A stretch of 44,421 nucleotides of DNA from Hyphomicrobiales bacterium (GCA_022360615.1 JAKSCL010000014.1:1-44421), one strand, 5' to 3'. Numbered from the stretch's first letter, positions 26,883 through 36,327 are shown. Notes: a model not told the origin generated them from the sequence alone. Program-made: numbers and translations.

Positions 26883-27962
26883 TTGTTGCAGCCTGTGGTG
26901 AAGGGTGAGAGGCGAGAGCGCGTGCGGTCTTTTGAAGAATTTGCCCAGGTCTGGCGTGGTGAAACGGTTGAAAGCCGACATTTCGGCGCCGCCGTCGTGG
27001 CCAATGCCGCAGGCGAAATCATCGCCGGCTGGGGCGATCCGGATTTCGTAACCTATCCGCGCTCGGCCATGAAGCCCTTTCAGGCGCTTGCCCTGCTTGA
27101 GACGGGTGCAGCAGATGCCTTTTTCCTGACACCGGAACATCTGGCGCTCAGCTGTGCGTCCCATCTGGGTGAGCCACACCATACAGCGCTCGCGCAATCC
27201 TGGCTGGACGCCATCGGATTCTCGGCCAATGATCTCGCATGCGGGCCGGAATATCCAACCCATCCAGCCACTTATGAGCGGATGCTGCGGGATCGGATCA
27301 TGGCGACGCCCATTCATCACAATTGCTCGGGCAAGCATGTGGGCTTTCTGACGGTTTGCCGCCATTGCGGTTATTCGAGCCACGATTACCGCGATCCGGG
27401 CCATCCAACCCAGCATCTTTATCTCGAGGCGCTCACCGATCTTGGAGCGCCTTCCAATTTGCCGCTTGGCAGCGACGGCTGCACTTTGCCGACACCTGCG
27501 CTCGGCATGGCGGATGCGGCGCGGCTGGCGGCGAGGTTTGCGGCGAAGCGTGCGCCTGCATCGCGTGCCGCCGCCATGGAGCGGCTTATCGAGGCGATGG
27601 CTCGGCATCCGGAATACACTTCCGGCACAGCGCACGATATGGTGGCCGTCGCGAAAGCCACGAAACGCCGGGTCGTCTTCAAGGTCGGGGCGGAAGGCTA
27701 TCTGCTCGCCTTTCTTCCAAAAGACGAATTGGGCGTGTCTCTCAAAGTTGCGGACGGCAATCAGCGGGCGCGCACGGTCGCACTTCTTGCGATCCTTAGG
27801 GGTATCGGTCTGTTGAGCGAATCCGAGACCCGCGAACTGGAAGCCATCGCGAAGCCGGTCGTCCGAAACAGCTGCAACGAGGTGGTGGGCCACATCGAAG
27901 CGCCGGCCGGGCTGGCCTGCTTCCAGGGAAAAGCGGGTCTTCGTCCATTCAACCGGGCATGA
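26883..27962 (+). CDS. L-asparaginase II family protein
   Basis: 359 aa; ETVESRHFGAAVVANAAG, YPRSAMKPFQALALLETGAADAF, LSCASHLGEPHH, HHNCSGKHVGFL, SDGCTLPTPALGMA. Start may instead be GTG at 26898 or 26922. Confidence 0.93.
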   Translation: MLQPVVKGERRERVRSFEEFAQVWRGETVESRHFGAAVVANAAGEIIAGWGDPDFVTYPRSAMKPFQALALLETGAADAFFLTPEHLALSCASHLGEPHHTALAQSWLDAIGFSANDLACGPEYPTHPATYERMLRDRIMATPIHHNCSGKHVGFLTVCRHCGYSSHDYRDPGHPTQHLYLEALTDLGAPSNLPLGSDGCTLPTPALGMADAARLAARFAAKRAPASRAAAMERLIEAMARHPEYTSGTAHDMVAVAKATKRRVVFKVGAEGYLLAFLPKDELGVSLKVADGNQRARTVALLAILRGIGLLSESETRELEAIAKPVVRNSCNEVVGHIEAPAGLACFQGKAGLRPFNRA

Positions 27963-28071
27963 TACATGCAATCCGATTGATCCGGCGGGGATAGGTTCGC
28001 CTTTCGAGCCTTTGTCTCAGGGCATGCTCGGCACCGATTGCAACACAGCGAAATGGGATGAAGCGCAACGC

Positions 28072-29280
28072 ATGGAAACGAAGCCTTTCACGGGCAGTTT
28101 TACGCTGCAGGAACCAATCGGCGAGGAGGGAATCTCAGCCGCCGTCAAGGTGATGCGCTCCGGCAGGCTGCACCGCTACAACACCGCCGGAGACGAATTA
28201 TCCGAAACCGCGTTGCTCGAGCGTGAATACGCCGCCTATCAGGGCAGCCGGTATTGCCTTGCCTGCGCTTCTGGCGGCTATGCCATGCAGATCGCGCTCC
28301 GTGCGGCCGGACTTAGACCGGGAGAGCCGGTACTCACCAATGGCTTCACGCTTGCACCCGTTCCAGGCGCCATAGCAGGGGCAGGCGGGCGGCCCGTTCT
28401 GGTGGAGATTACGCCTGACCTGGTGCTCGACCTTGCCGACTTGGAAGCAAAGGCCGGGTCAGGCAAAGCGCGTTTTCTGCTGTTGTCGAACATGCGGGGT
28501 CATCTTGTCGACATGGAGCGTCTCGCGGCACTGGTGGATGCGCATGGCCTCATCCTCGTCGAGGACTGCGCGCACACGATGGGTGCCGCCTGGCGGGGCA
28601 AGAAAAGCGGCAATTTCGGGATCGCCGGCTGTTTTTCAACCCAGACCTACAAGCACCTGAATTCGGGCGAGGGCGGATTCCTGACCTCGGACGACCCCGA
28701 ATTCATGGCGCGGGCCGTCATGCTGTCGGGGTCCTACATGCTTTACGGACGCCATGGCGCGGCACCCGATCCGTCCGTCTTTGCCGGCATTCGTCTTGAT
28801 ACGCCGAACTGCTCCGGGCGGATGGACAATCTACGCGCTGCGATCCTTAGGCCGCAGCTTGCTGTCCTTGAAGACAGCATCGAGCGCTGGAACGAACGCT
28901 ACCGGATCGTTGAGCAAAAGCTTAGAGCGGTCGACGCTTTTCATGTGCCGGTGCGCCCGCCCGAAGAGCGCTATGTCGGTAGCTCAATCCAGTTCCTGAT
29001 CGAGGGGATTTCGAAGCCTGAAGCCCACGATTTCGTTGCCGCCAACAAGGCTTTGGGCGTCGAATTGAAATGGTTTGGCGATGACGAACCGGTCGCTTTC
29101 ACCAGCAATCACAAGAGCTGGGGCTACGTTGAGGCGCAACAGCTGCCAAAGACGGACGCGATCCTATCTGGCCTTTTCGATATGCGCATACCATTGACAT
29201 TCTCAAGCGATGACTGTGCCCAGATCGGTGAGATCATAGCGTCTTGTGCCAAGGCCATGCCGCTGAAGGGTGCGGCCTGA
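28072..29280 (+). CDS. DegT/DnrJ/EryC1 family PLP-dependent aminotransferase
   Basis: METKPFTGSFTLQEPIGEEGISAAVKVMRSGRLHRYN; VEDCAHTMGAAWRGKKSGNFGIAGCFSTQTYKHLNSGEGGFLTS including the PLP lysine. Confidence 0.93.
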   Translation: METKPFTGSFTLQEPIGEEGISAAVKVMRSGRLHRYNTAGDELSETALLEREYAAYQGSRYCLACASGGYAMQIALRAAGLRPGEPVLTNGFTLAPVPGAIAGAGGRPVLVEITPDLVLDLADLEAKAGSGKARFLLLSNMRGHLVDMERLAALVDAHGLILVEDCAHTMGAAWRGKKSGNFGIAGCFSTQTYKHLNSGEGGFLTSDDPEFMARAVMLSGSYMLYGRHGAAPDPSVFAGIRLDTPNCSGRMDNLRAAILRPQLAVLEDSIERWNERYRIVEQKLRAVDAFHVPVRPPEERYVGSSIQFLIEGISKPEAHDFVAANKALGVELKWFGDDEPVAFTSNHKSWGYVEAQQLPKTDAILSGLFDMRIPLTFSSDDCAQIGEIIASCAKAMPLKGAA

Positions 29281-29293
29281 CCGACCGCTTCCC

Positions 29294-29971
29294 TCACTTG
29301 TCGCACAGCCTGTAGCCCGCGCCGCGCACGGTTCTAAGGTTCTTGCCGTGTGGGCCCATCTTGCGGCGCAGCCGCCCGATATAGACATCGACAATGTTGG
29401 TGAGTGGATCCTCGCTAACCCCCCAGACGGAACTCAGAATCCGCTCGCGCGACAGCACACGGCCGGGATTGCTCAGAAAAAGCTTCAGGATTTCCCGTTC
29501 GGTCGGCGTGAGTTCGACAGGTGTGCCGTCGATTGTCGTTTCGAACGTCTCAAGATCGAGCGTCACGCTTTCCGTCTCAAGGCGTTGCTCTTGGGGGTCG
29601 GTCTTGAATTCGGTAGACCGGCGCGCCAAAGCCTCGATCCGCGCGATCAGTTCATCGAATTCGAACGGCTTGACCAGATAATCGTCCGCGCCGAGCCGGA
29701 GCCCGCCAACGCGATCGTCCAGCGCATCGAGGGCTGAAAGCATGAGGATCGGCGTCCGGTCGCCTCTTGCCCGGAACATACGGCAAAAATCCTGTCCCGG
29801 CAGGCCGGGAAGCATCAAATCCAGGACGATGACCTCATAGTTTTCTTGACGTGTCATCTGAAGGGCTGTTTCGGCATCAGGCAGGTGGGTAACGGACCAG
29901 CCTTCTCCGCGAAGGCCGCGGAGGATGAAATCGGCGACCCGTAGTTCGTCTTCTACAAGGAGGACATTCAT
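29294..29971 (-). CDS. OmpR/PhoB family response regulator
   Basis: MNVLLVEDELRVADFILRGLRGEGW, VIVLDLMLPGLPGQDFC, wHTH ELTPTEREILKLFLSNPGRVLSRERILSSVWG. Confidence 0.96.
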   Translation of the reverse strand: MNVLLVEDELRVADFILRGLRGEGWSVTHLPDAETALQMTRQENYEVIVLDLMLPGLPGQDFCRMFRARGDRTPILMLSALDALDDRVGGLRLGADDYLVKPFEFDELIARIEALARRSTEFKTDPQEQRLETESVTLDLETFETTIDGTPVELTPTEREILKLFLSNPGRVLSRERILSSVWGVSEDPLTNIVDVYIGRLRRKMGPHGKNLRTVRGAGYRLCDK

Positions 29972-30139
29972 GACTGTGGTTCTTCTAAGTGTGATCCGAA
30001 CGTCACATCGAGAACGAATGGCGTGCAGAGTTATTCCACCGCTAGATCGAGAAAGATCGGGGCCGCCTAAAGGCGTCGCTGCGCCATGCCCTAAGTTATG
30101 ACATTTTGACGCAGAAGCGGTGTCTGAGTGTGCCGCGGG

Positions 30140-31735
30140 TTAGCTTCCGATTGCAGCTTGGGGGACCGCCGCTAAATAGGCGCGTCCCGGCAGTGTGAAC
30201 CGAGCCTCGACGCCCTCGCCTGGGGTGCTTGTGAGCGCGATTTGGCCGCCATGGGTTTCGACAATGGCTTTCGCGACCGGTAGGCCTAGACCTGCGCCGC
30301 CGTCATAGCGCAGCGCCGCGTTTGAGCCGCGGAAGAAGCGCTCAAAGACATGGGCAAGGTCATCCTCTGCAAGACCGGTCCCGTTGTCGGAAACGGAAAC
30401 AGCATAGCCGTTCGGTGTATCGTCAAGCCGGACACTGATCTGGCTTCCACCATAAAGACGGGCGTTTTCAAGAAGGATCATCACCACCTGCCGCACCCGC
30501 CCCGGATCAACGCTCAGACGGGCCTGCTCGACGTTTGATGCATAGCTAATCTCGGCGTTCGGGTCAGCGAGGCCTTGGCTGGCTTCAATCGCACTTTGAA
30601 GAAGTTCGCCCAGATCGACCTCCTCGCGGCGGATGCGCACTTCACCGACCTCCTGGCGCGCTACGAAAAGAAGGTCGTCGACAATTCGCGATGTGTGATC
30701 GGCGGCCTCGCGCGTGCGGGTCAGGACATCGCGATACTGTTCTTCGGTTTGATGTTTTGCGCGCAAAGCGACGTCTGCCTCGCCCCTGATAATGGTGAGG
30801 GGCGTGCGTAATTCGTGGCTGACATCGGCCAGGAGCCGCCGCCGGTTCGCATCGGCGCGGCGGAGCGCTTCCAACAGTTTTTCAAGCTGCTCGGTCCGCG
30901 CCGACACCTCGCGTTCCAGCTCATCGCGGGACGCGTTCAAATCACCCTGCCGTGCTTCGACCTTCTCAGCCATGTCGTTAAAGGACTTGGCCACGCGGTC
31001 GAATTCGGTATTCCCTAAAATGGGAATGCGATGACCGAGGTCGCCGTGTCCGACGGCTTCGGCGCCCTTAAGAAGACGTTGAACGGGAAGGGTCAGTGCC
31101 CGGCGCAGCAATGCGATACCGAAAATCGACGTGATCGCAGCGAGCAGGCCCGCCGCAATGGCAGCCCATTCGAAGCGTATCATGGCCGCCTGCATTTCGG
31201 CTTCCGTGCGGGCGACTTCACCCTCTTCCTGTTCGACCGCCTGGCTGATGAGGGCGCGGAATTCGGCATTCATTTTCTGATTCAGCGCTTGCGCCTCCTG
31301 CGTCTTGGTGGCGAAAGAACCCCGCGCATCCTCAAGCGACTGTAGCGCGGCGAACTCGCGCAGGAGGGCTTCAAACTGGCGTTCGACTTGGCTAAGCAAT
31401 TGCAGGTCGGCAATCTTCCGTTCCCCGCCATAGACGATTTCACGGGCAATCAGGCCGCGCAGACGCGTGATATTGCTACGGATTTGATCAAGTAATGGGC
31501 TAATGGTCTCTTGCCTGTCGAAGTTTCCGCTGACCAAGGCATCGCTGTGCTTCTTGAAGAGCTGATAGATGTTGTTCGAAAGCGACAGGTATTCTTGGTG
31601 GACGCGGTGCGCCAAACGCGATTGTTCGAGGTGGTGTTCGGCGGAACGGGCGCTCCAATAGGCCAACCCAGCGCTGGTGAGAGCGATGATGAGAAGCCCG
31701 CTGAAGGAAACCGTCAGCTTGGTGATGTACCGCAT
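30140..31735 (-). CDS. Sensor histidine kinase (HAMP, HisKA, HATPase)
   Basis: 531 aa; two TM segments, HAMP, LLADVSHELRTPLTIIRGEADVAL, VSDNGTGLAEDDLAHVFERFFRG, GAGLGLPVAKAIVETHGG. Confidence 0.96.
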   Translation of the reverse strand: MRYITKLTVSFSGLLIIALTSAGLAYWSARSAEHHLEQSRLAHRVHQEYLSLSNNIYQLFKKHSDALVSGNFDRQETISPLLDQIRSNITRLRGLIAREIVYGGERKIADLQLLSQVERQFEALLREFAALQSLEDARGSFATKTQEAQALNQKMNAEFRALISQAVEQEEGEVARTEAEMQAAMIRFEWAAIAAGLLAAITSIFGIALLRRALTLPVQRLLKGAEAVGHGDLGHRIPILGNTEFDRVAKSFNDMAEKVEARQGDLNASRDELEREVSARTEQLEKLLEALRRADANRRRLLADVSHELRTPLTIIRGEADVALRAKHQTEEQYRDVLTRTREAADHTSRIVDDLLFVARQEVGEVRIRREEVDLGELLQSAIEASQGLADPNAEISYASNVEQARLSVDPGRVRQVVMILLENARLYGGSQISVRLDDTPNGYAVSVSDNGTGLAEDDLAHVFERFFRGSNAALRYDGGAGLGLPVAKAIVETHGGQIALTSTPGEGVEARFTLPGRAYLAAVPQAAIGS

Positions 31736-31754
31736 TGCCGCCTTTTCGCCTCCC

Positions 31755-33434
31755 TCACGCCGCTGCGCGGAGTTTAAGAAAACCTGCCGCCGGTCCGTTT
31801 CCGTTCAGGACTTCGTCCGGTGACCCTGTCTCAAGAAGCTTGCCGCCTTCCAAATACCAAATCTCATCCATGGCGCGGGCGATGGCCAGATTGTGGGTGA
31901 TGAGAAGCGTGGTGGCGTCAACGCCGCGCACAAGCCGGTTCACAAGCGAAGGTCCGGCGGCATCGAGCGTATCGTCAGGCTCGTCAAGCAGCATCAATGA
32001 CGGTTTGGAAAGGGCGGCCCGGGTAAGCAGGAGGCGCCGGACCTCACCGGCGGACAAGTTTCGGCCGCCTTCCGTGACCCGGCCATCGAGCCCGCCCAGG
32101 CGTTCAATGGCATCAGACAATCCGAACGCCTCGGCTTCTGCGAGGATGGCATCGTCTTCCGGGCGTTCCTCCGCGCCCATGACAAGCGCGCGGCGCAACG
32201 ACCCCGCCAGAATCGGCGACCGGCTGCCAACAAACGACACCATCCGGCGGCGTTCGCTGGCGTTCAAGCTTTCGGGCGGCGCACCGCCGAAGGTGACCGA
32301 TCCCTCCACTGGCTGTTCGAGACCTGCCGCAAGGCTTAGAAGGCTCGATTTGCCGGCGCCATTTCCGCCGATGACGGCGATCTTGCGGCCGGGTGCGGCT
32401 TCGATATCGACACCGCGCAGGACTGGCGTCGACACCTTTTCGTAAAGGAGTGCGTGCGGTTGATCGGCAAGCGCGTCATCGGAACTGCGTGCCGGCCGTT
32501 CAAGCGGCGGCACCGCCAGCAACGCCTCGCACTTGTCCCGCGCGGCAACCCAGCCGCGATGCCTGTCCCAGACGCCTGCGAGATCGCGCATGGGCTGGAT
32601 CATCAGCGCGACGGCCGCGAGCGCGCCAGCGGCTTCGGCGCCTGAGTTTCCGCTCACGAGAGCGGCAAGAAACAGGCTCCCGGCGGCCACGCCCGCAACC
32701 GCGTCTGGAATGGAGCGCAGGAGCGCTGCACCGCGCGCGCGTATGAGTGCTGAATCAACCAGGGCGTCCGTGCGGCGCGCAAGATGCTGCATCTCGGTTT
32801 GGATGCGTCCGAGGAGGCGAAGTTCCGGTGCATGCGGGATGCGCTCGCTCATGTCGGCCGCAAGCTTGGCACGCCGGGCGCGCAAGCGCTTGTGCGCGGG
32901 GCCAAGACGCGGTGCTGCAATGACCATCGCGGCAAGGCCGATGCCGATCGGAATACTGGCGGCCGCGCCCAGCGCCGGATCGAGGAGGAAAAGCACAAGA
33001 CACGCGCAGGGCAGTACGATACTTGCCGAGATTAGCCGGGCTAGACCAAGGCTGACCCAGCCGCGCACAGCCGCCAGATCGCCCACAAAGCGCATGGAAA
33101 GCCCGCCTGCGCGGCGTTTCGCGACGGCGCGGGCGGAAAGCTTGGTCAAATGCCGGAACAGTTTGGCGCGCAACGCAGCAGCATAGTTCTGGCCGACCCG
33201 TTCCGCGACGACGCGCTCCGCATACCGCAAGACGCCGATCGCCACTCCCGAAAGCCCGATCAGCGCCAAGGCGGTAAGGGGAAGGGTGTCTGCATTGTCC
33301 CGGAACGCGACGAACACATCACGCGTTGCAAAGGCGGCAACGGCGGCGGCGGCGGCCTGGCCGAGTGCGCAGGCCGCAATCCGCGCAATCCCGCGGCCGC
33401 GGCCTGCGGCCGTTATCGAAGGAAGCGCACTCAT
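31755..33434 (-). CDS. ABC exporter, fused permease and ATPase (CydCD/exporter type)
   Basis: Start MSALPSITAAGRG, ATGA overlap with the upstream gene; Walker A GGNGAGKSSLL, signature NLSAGEVRRLLLTRAALSKPSLMLLDEPDDTLDA. Confidence 0.9.
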   Translation of the reverse strand: MSALPSITAAGRGRGIARIAACALGQAAAAAVAAFATRDVFVAFRDNADTLPLTALALIGLSGVAIGVLRYAERVVAERVGQNYAAALRAKLFRHLTKLSARAVAKRRAGGLSMRFVGDLAAVRGWVSLGLARLISASIVLPCACLVLFLLDPALGAAASIPIGIGLAAMVIAAPRLGPAHKRLRARRAKLAADMSERIPHAPELRLLGRIQTEMQHLARRTDALVDSALIRARGAALLRSIPDAVAGVAAGSLFLAALVSGNSGAEAAGALAAVALMIQPMRDLAGVWDRHRGWVAARDKCEALLAVPPLERPARSSDDALADQPHALLYEKVSTPVLRGVDIEAAPGRKIAVIGGNGAGKSSLLSLAAGLEQPVEGSVTFGGAPPESLNASERRRMVSFVGSRSPILAGSLRRALVMGAEERPEDDAILAEAEAFGLSDAIERLGGLDGRVTEGGRNLSAGEVRRLLLTRAALSKPSLMLLDEPDDTLDAAGPSLVNRLVRGVDATTLLITHNLAIARAMDEIWYLEGGKLLETGSPDEVLNGNGPAAGFLKLRAAA

Positions 33435-34540
33435 GCCGCGAGCCCGACACCTTGCGCGCGTTTCTCGGCATTGGGAAGGGGTGTCATCCGCACCGTATCC
33501 GACAGCATGTGGTCGAGAAGAGCTGCGGCCTCCTGCGGATCGCGCAGGGCCTCCCGGGTCATCACGGCGATACCGCAGGCGGCTTCCGCTTCCAGTGTCG
33601 CAAGCGGTGAGCAACTGACCGTGCCGGTCACCGCGGCAGGTTCGATGCCCATGCCCCGAAGGGCCGCGCAGCCGCCCGCAACCGCCAGCGCATCTGGCCC
33701 TGCGAACACGACACCCGCAAAGCCTTCACGGATGTGCGGCGTTTTCAGAAGTTCCGCCGTTTCGTTTTGGAACACACCATCGGCCAGTTCCATGACAGCG
33801 ACATCGCAATCAGCGTCCTTGGCATGGGCGAGGAGTGTGTCGAAACCCGACGCAATCCGTTGCAAAGGCTGGCGGTAGGTGGAAACCATGCCCGCATCCG
33901 TGAAGTCGGCGACAAAGGCTGCGCCTGCATCAATGAAAGCATTGTAGTCGCCAAAGGCGCCCGTTCCGGTGCCTTTGATGGCGGCAACACGGCGTCCGGC
34001 GCGTGTGAGACCATGCGTGAGGCTCGCGACGGCCGTTGTCTTTCCGGAGTTCATGGAGGCTCCAACGACGCCGATGACCGTCAGCGCTGAGGGGCGGGTC
34101 AGCGGCTGAAGGGCATAGGCACCCAGATTGAGGACGGTTCCCGTTTGGCCGGCAAGACGCCCGAGCGGAACAATACGGGTCGGAGGCAACATACGCCCAT
34201 GGCTATGGCGCATGCGGCCAATGACGCCGCCTCCGGCCAGCATGTCCGCGCCTTCCGGATCGAGTTCGGCAATACCCTCGAATTGATCGGGCGCGTAGCG
34301 GTCGCCGCAAGCGAGCACGACAAGATCGCCCACATAGAGTTCCGAATTCCGGCCAGTGGTGAGCTGCACGCGTTTGTGCGATCCGATTTGTATCACTTCG
34401 CCGATGATGAGATCGCCGGACGCCGCGCTCTGAAGGTCGGCGTCGATCAGCACAGCCTGATGTTTTGGGACGCGGCGGGTCGAGAATGCCCATTTGGCCC
34501 GCGCCAACATCTCCGGTTTCAGCGGTTCGGTCGTTGTCAT
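33431..34540 (-). CDS. P-loop NTPase of uncertain family with N-terminal beta-rich domain
   Basis: Start MTTTEPLKPEMLARAKWAF with AGGAG about 7 nt upstream; Walker A VIGVVGASMNSGKTTAVASLTHGLTRAGRRVAAIKGTGTGAFGD; C-terminal CDVAVMELADGVFQNETAELL. Confidence 0.78.
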   Translation of the reverse strand: MTTTEPLKPEMLARAKWAFSTRRVPKHQAVLIDADLQSAASGDLIIGEVIQIGSHKRVQLTTGRNSELYVGDLVVLACGDRYAPDQFEGIAELDPEGADMLAGGGVIGRMRHSHGRMLPPTRIVPLGRLAGQTGTVLNLGAYALQPLTRPSALTVIGVVGASMNSGKTTAVASLTHGLTRAGRRVAAIKGTGTGAFGDYNAFIDAGAAFVADFTDAGMVSTYRQPLQRIASGFDTLLAHAKDADCDVAVMELADGVFQNETAELLKTPHIREGFAGVVFAGPDALAVAGGCAALRGMGIEPAAVTGTVSCSPLATLEAEAACGIAVMTREALRDPQEAAALLDHMLSDTVRMTPLPNAEKRAQGVGLAA

Positions 34541-35461
34541 TTGAAATCTCCTGACGGTCTTCCCGCACGAAACTGCCGGCGGGCGCTTTGATGGAAAGCA
34601 AGGTGTCGGGGTGAGGGCGGTTCCTGCACCGGTGGATGCGCCAAAGATCAGGCGGTCCAGTCCGCCTTGTTCGACGCAGGCCGCGAAATCGTGTCCGCAG
34701 CCGGGTAAAATCTCATGGGAGATATCGGCTGAAAGGCCGCGTTTACGGGCGGCGCACCGCAGAGCCTCGGCCCAGCGCGATGCCCGGGCCGCCCTGTCGC
34801 GGCCCTGTTGCCGTTCGATGTCCGGTCCGCTTCGCGTGTTGCGGTCTGGCCTGTTATCGAACGCTCCGACACACACTGTGATCGGGAGCTGGAGAAATGC
34901 GTCAAGCCGTTCGGCAAACCTCGATCCCCAATCCCGTGTCTGCCCTGGCCTTGACGCGAGGCCATAGGGGAAAAGCGTATCGTCTGGGAAAGTATACCAG
35001 CCGGCGGCCACGACGGTGAGACGGTTGATCGTTTCGGGATGAAGCATGGCGAACCGGTGTGCGAACTGCCCGCCGCCAGAAAAGCCCGCCAAGTCGAAAG
35101 TGGCGGTGAGCCACACACCTTCGTCCTTCAGAGCCCGCATAAGACGGAGAAGCGCTTGATCCGCCCGTCCCTCGCGCACAACCTGTTGGTAGTAGGGCCA
35201 GCTGGTCTGGTCGAAATGCGGGGCGATCACGGGCCGTCCCAATTCCGCTGCCCGCGATGAGAGAAGCGCCGCCTGCTCCTCTGCGTCACGGCGGATCCCA
35301 TGGGTGGCCACAAGAGGCGGCCTTTCAGCGGCAATCATGGCCGGCATGGCAAGCCAGCACGCAAGCGGCACGCGTGCGTCGGCTGGGCGGCGCAGAACGG
35401 TGACGTTCTGCGCCTCGCCGGCTTCACTGGGAAGGGCTGATAAGGTCATGATCAGAGACAC
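34538..35461 (-). CDS. Alpha/beta-hydrolase (PHB-depolymerase/esterase-like); ORF continues in frame into the downstream NTPase without a stop
   Basis: LVATHGIRRDAEEQAALL, nucleophile motif LAGFSGGGQFAHRFAMLHPETINRL, late His ILPGCGHDF; provided ORF 33431..35461 is continuous. Confidence 0.75.
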
Positions 35462-35464
35462 CCG

Positions 35465-36040
35465 TTAGGCGGCTTTGCCGAAGACTTCCTCGGCACGCGC
35501 ACGCGGCAGCATGTCGAAGATCATATGGATACGGTCCTGATCGCCATCGTTGTACGCTTCATGCATCTGATCGTTGTCGAACCACCAAAGCTCGCCTTCT
35601 TTCATCCGCACTTCTTCGTCGGCCGCCTTCATCCACGAGCCGGCTGTTGAGTGCAGGACGAAATGATAACGGTTGCGCACGCGGTAATATTCCCCGCGGT
35701 CGATATGCGGATAAACGCGTTTGCCTGCCGGAAGGCAGACGATCTTGCCGCGTCCGAGGATGCTGTCCTGTTCTTCGGCAAATGCTTCAAGAAACGAGCA
35801 AGCGAGCGGATAAAGTTTCGACGTCGTGGTCCAACGGCTTTCGTGGACGTCACGGCGCTGGCGGCCGCCGATTGCGGATTTGCGCAACCCCCGAAGCGGA
35901 ATGGCGAGGGCTTCACGCTGCACTTCGATCTTGTTCTGACGACCGGTCGCCATATCCCAAGCACCGTCAATCGATGCGATTTCGTCCAGATAGGGCTTCG
36001 GATCGATGTCCGATTTCATGCACTGAAAATATTTCATCAC
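35465..36040 (-). CDS. Aspartyl/asparaginyl beta-hydroxylase family protein (2OG-Fe(II) oxygenase-like)
   Basis: 191 aa; GKIVCLPAGKRVYPHIDRGEYYRVRNRYHFVLHSTAGSWMKAADEEVRMKEGELWWFDNDQMHEAYNDGDQDRIHMIFDM. Confidence 0.85.
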   Translation of the reverse strand: MMKYFQCMKSDIDPKPYLDEIASIDGAWDMATGRQNKIEVQREALAIPLRGLRKSAIGGRQRRDVHESRWTTTSKLYPLACSFLEAFAEEQDSILGRGKIVCLPAGKRVYPHIDRGEYYRVRNRYHFVLHSTAGSWMKAADEEVRMKEGELWWFDNDQMHEAYNDGDQDRIHMIFDMLPRARAEEVFGKAA

Positions 36041-36287
36041 AGGCTCCCATGTACGCCCGAGGGCTGTTGCGTTGTCATGCGCCGCAGCGGTGAGCGCCGG
36101 ACAAACCGGCTGCTGTCCGCGGCGGCGTTTTACGCGGTGGGAGATAGCGAGGATCTGAACTTAAACAACTAAGATATTGATATTTAATAGGTTTTTAAGT
36201 TTTCTGTCATTTTATGTTTAGACAGGCTTCATACGTATTTCACCTAATATTCATGTTCGAAATTGGCTGATTGACGCCAAACGGCTG

Positions 36288-36317
36288 GGAAGCGCATTTA
36301 ATCCTGGAGGCGCTTCC
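36288..36317 (-). terminator. Hairpin GGAAGCGC-n14-GCGCTTCC downstream of coxG
   Basis: 8-bp perfect arms just after the coxG stop; long loop and no T-tract, so a weak terminator candidate. Confidence 0.4.
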
Positions 36318-36327
36318 GAGCCCCATA

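Noticed and set aside
25698-27971. 757-aa minus-strand ORF spanning the tartrate dehydratase homologue and antisense to the asparaginase gene
   Set aside because: Only the part from MRITDIKIETHPI (start 26864) looks like protein; the rest is low-quality arginine-rich antisense translation of a clear asparaginase ORF
33335-33360. GGC/GCG triplet-rich run as a microsatellite
   Set aside because: It encodes an alanine-rich stretch in the first TM segment of the ABC exporter, ordinary for GC-rich membrane proteins
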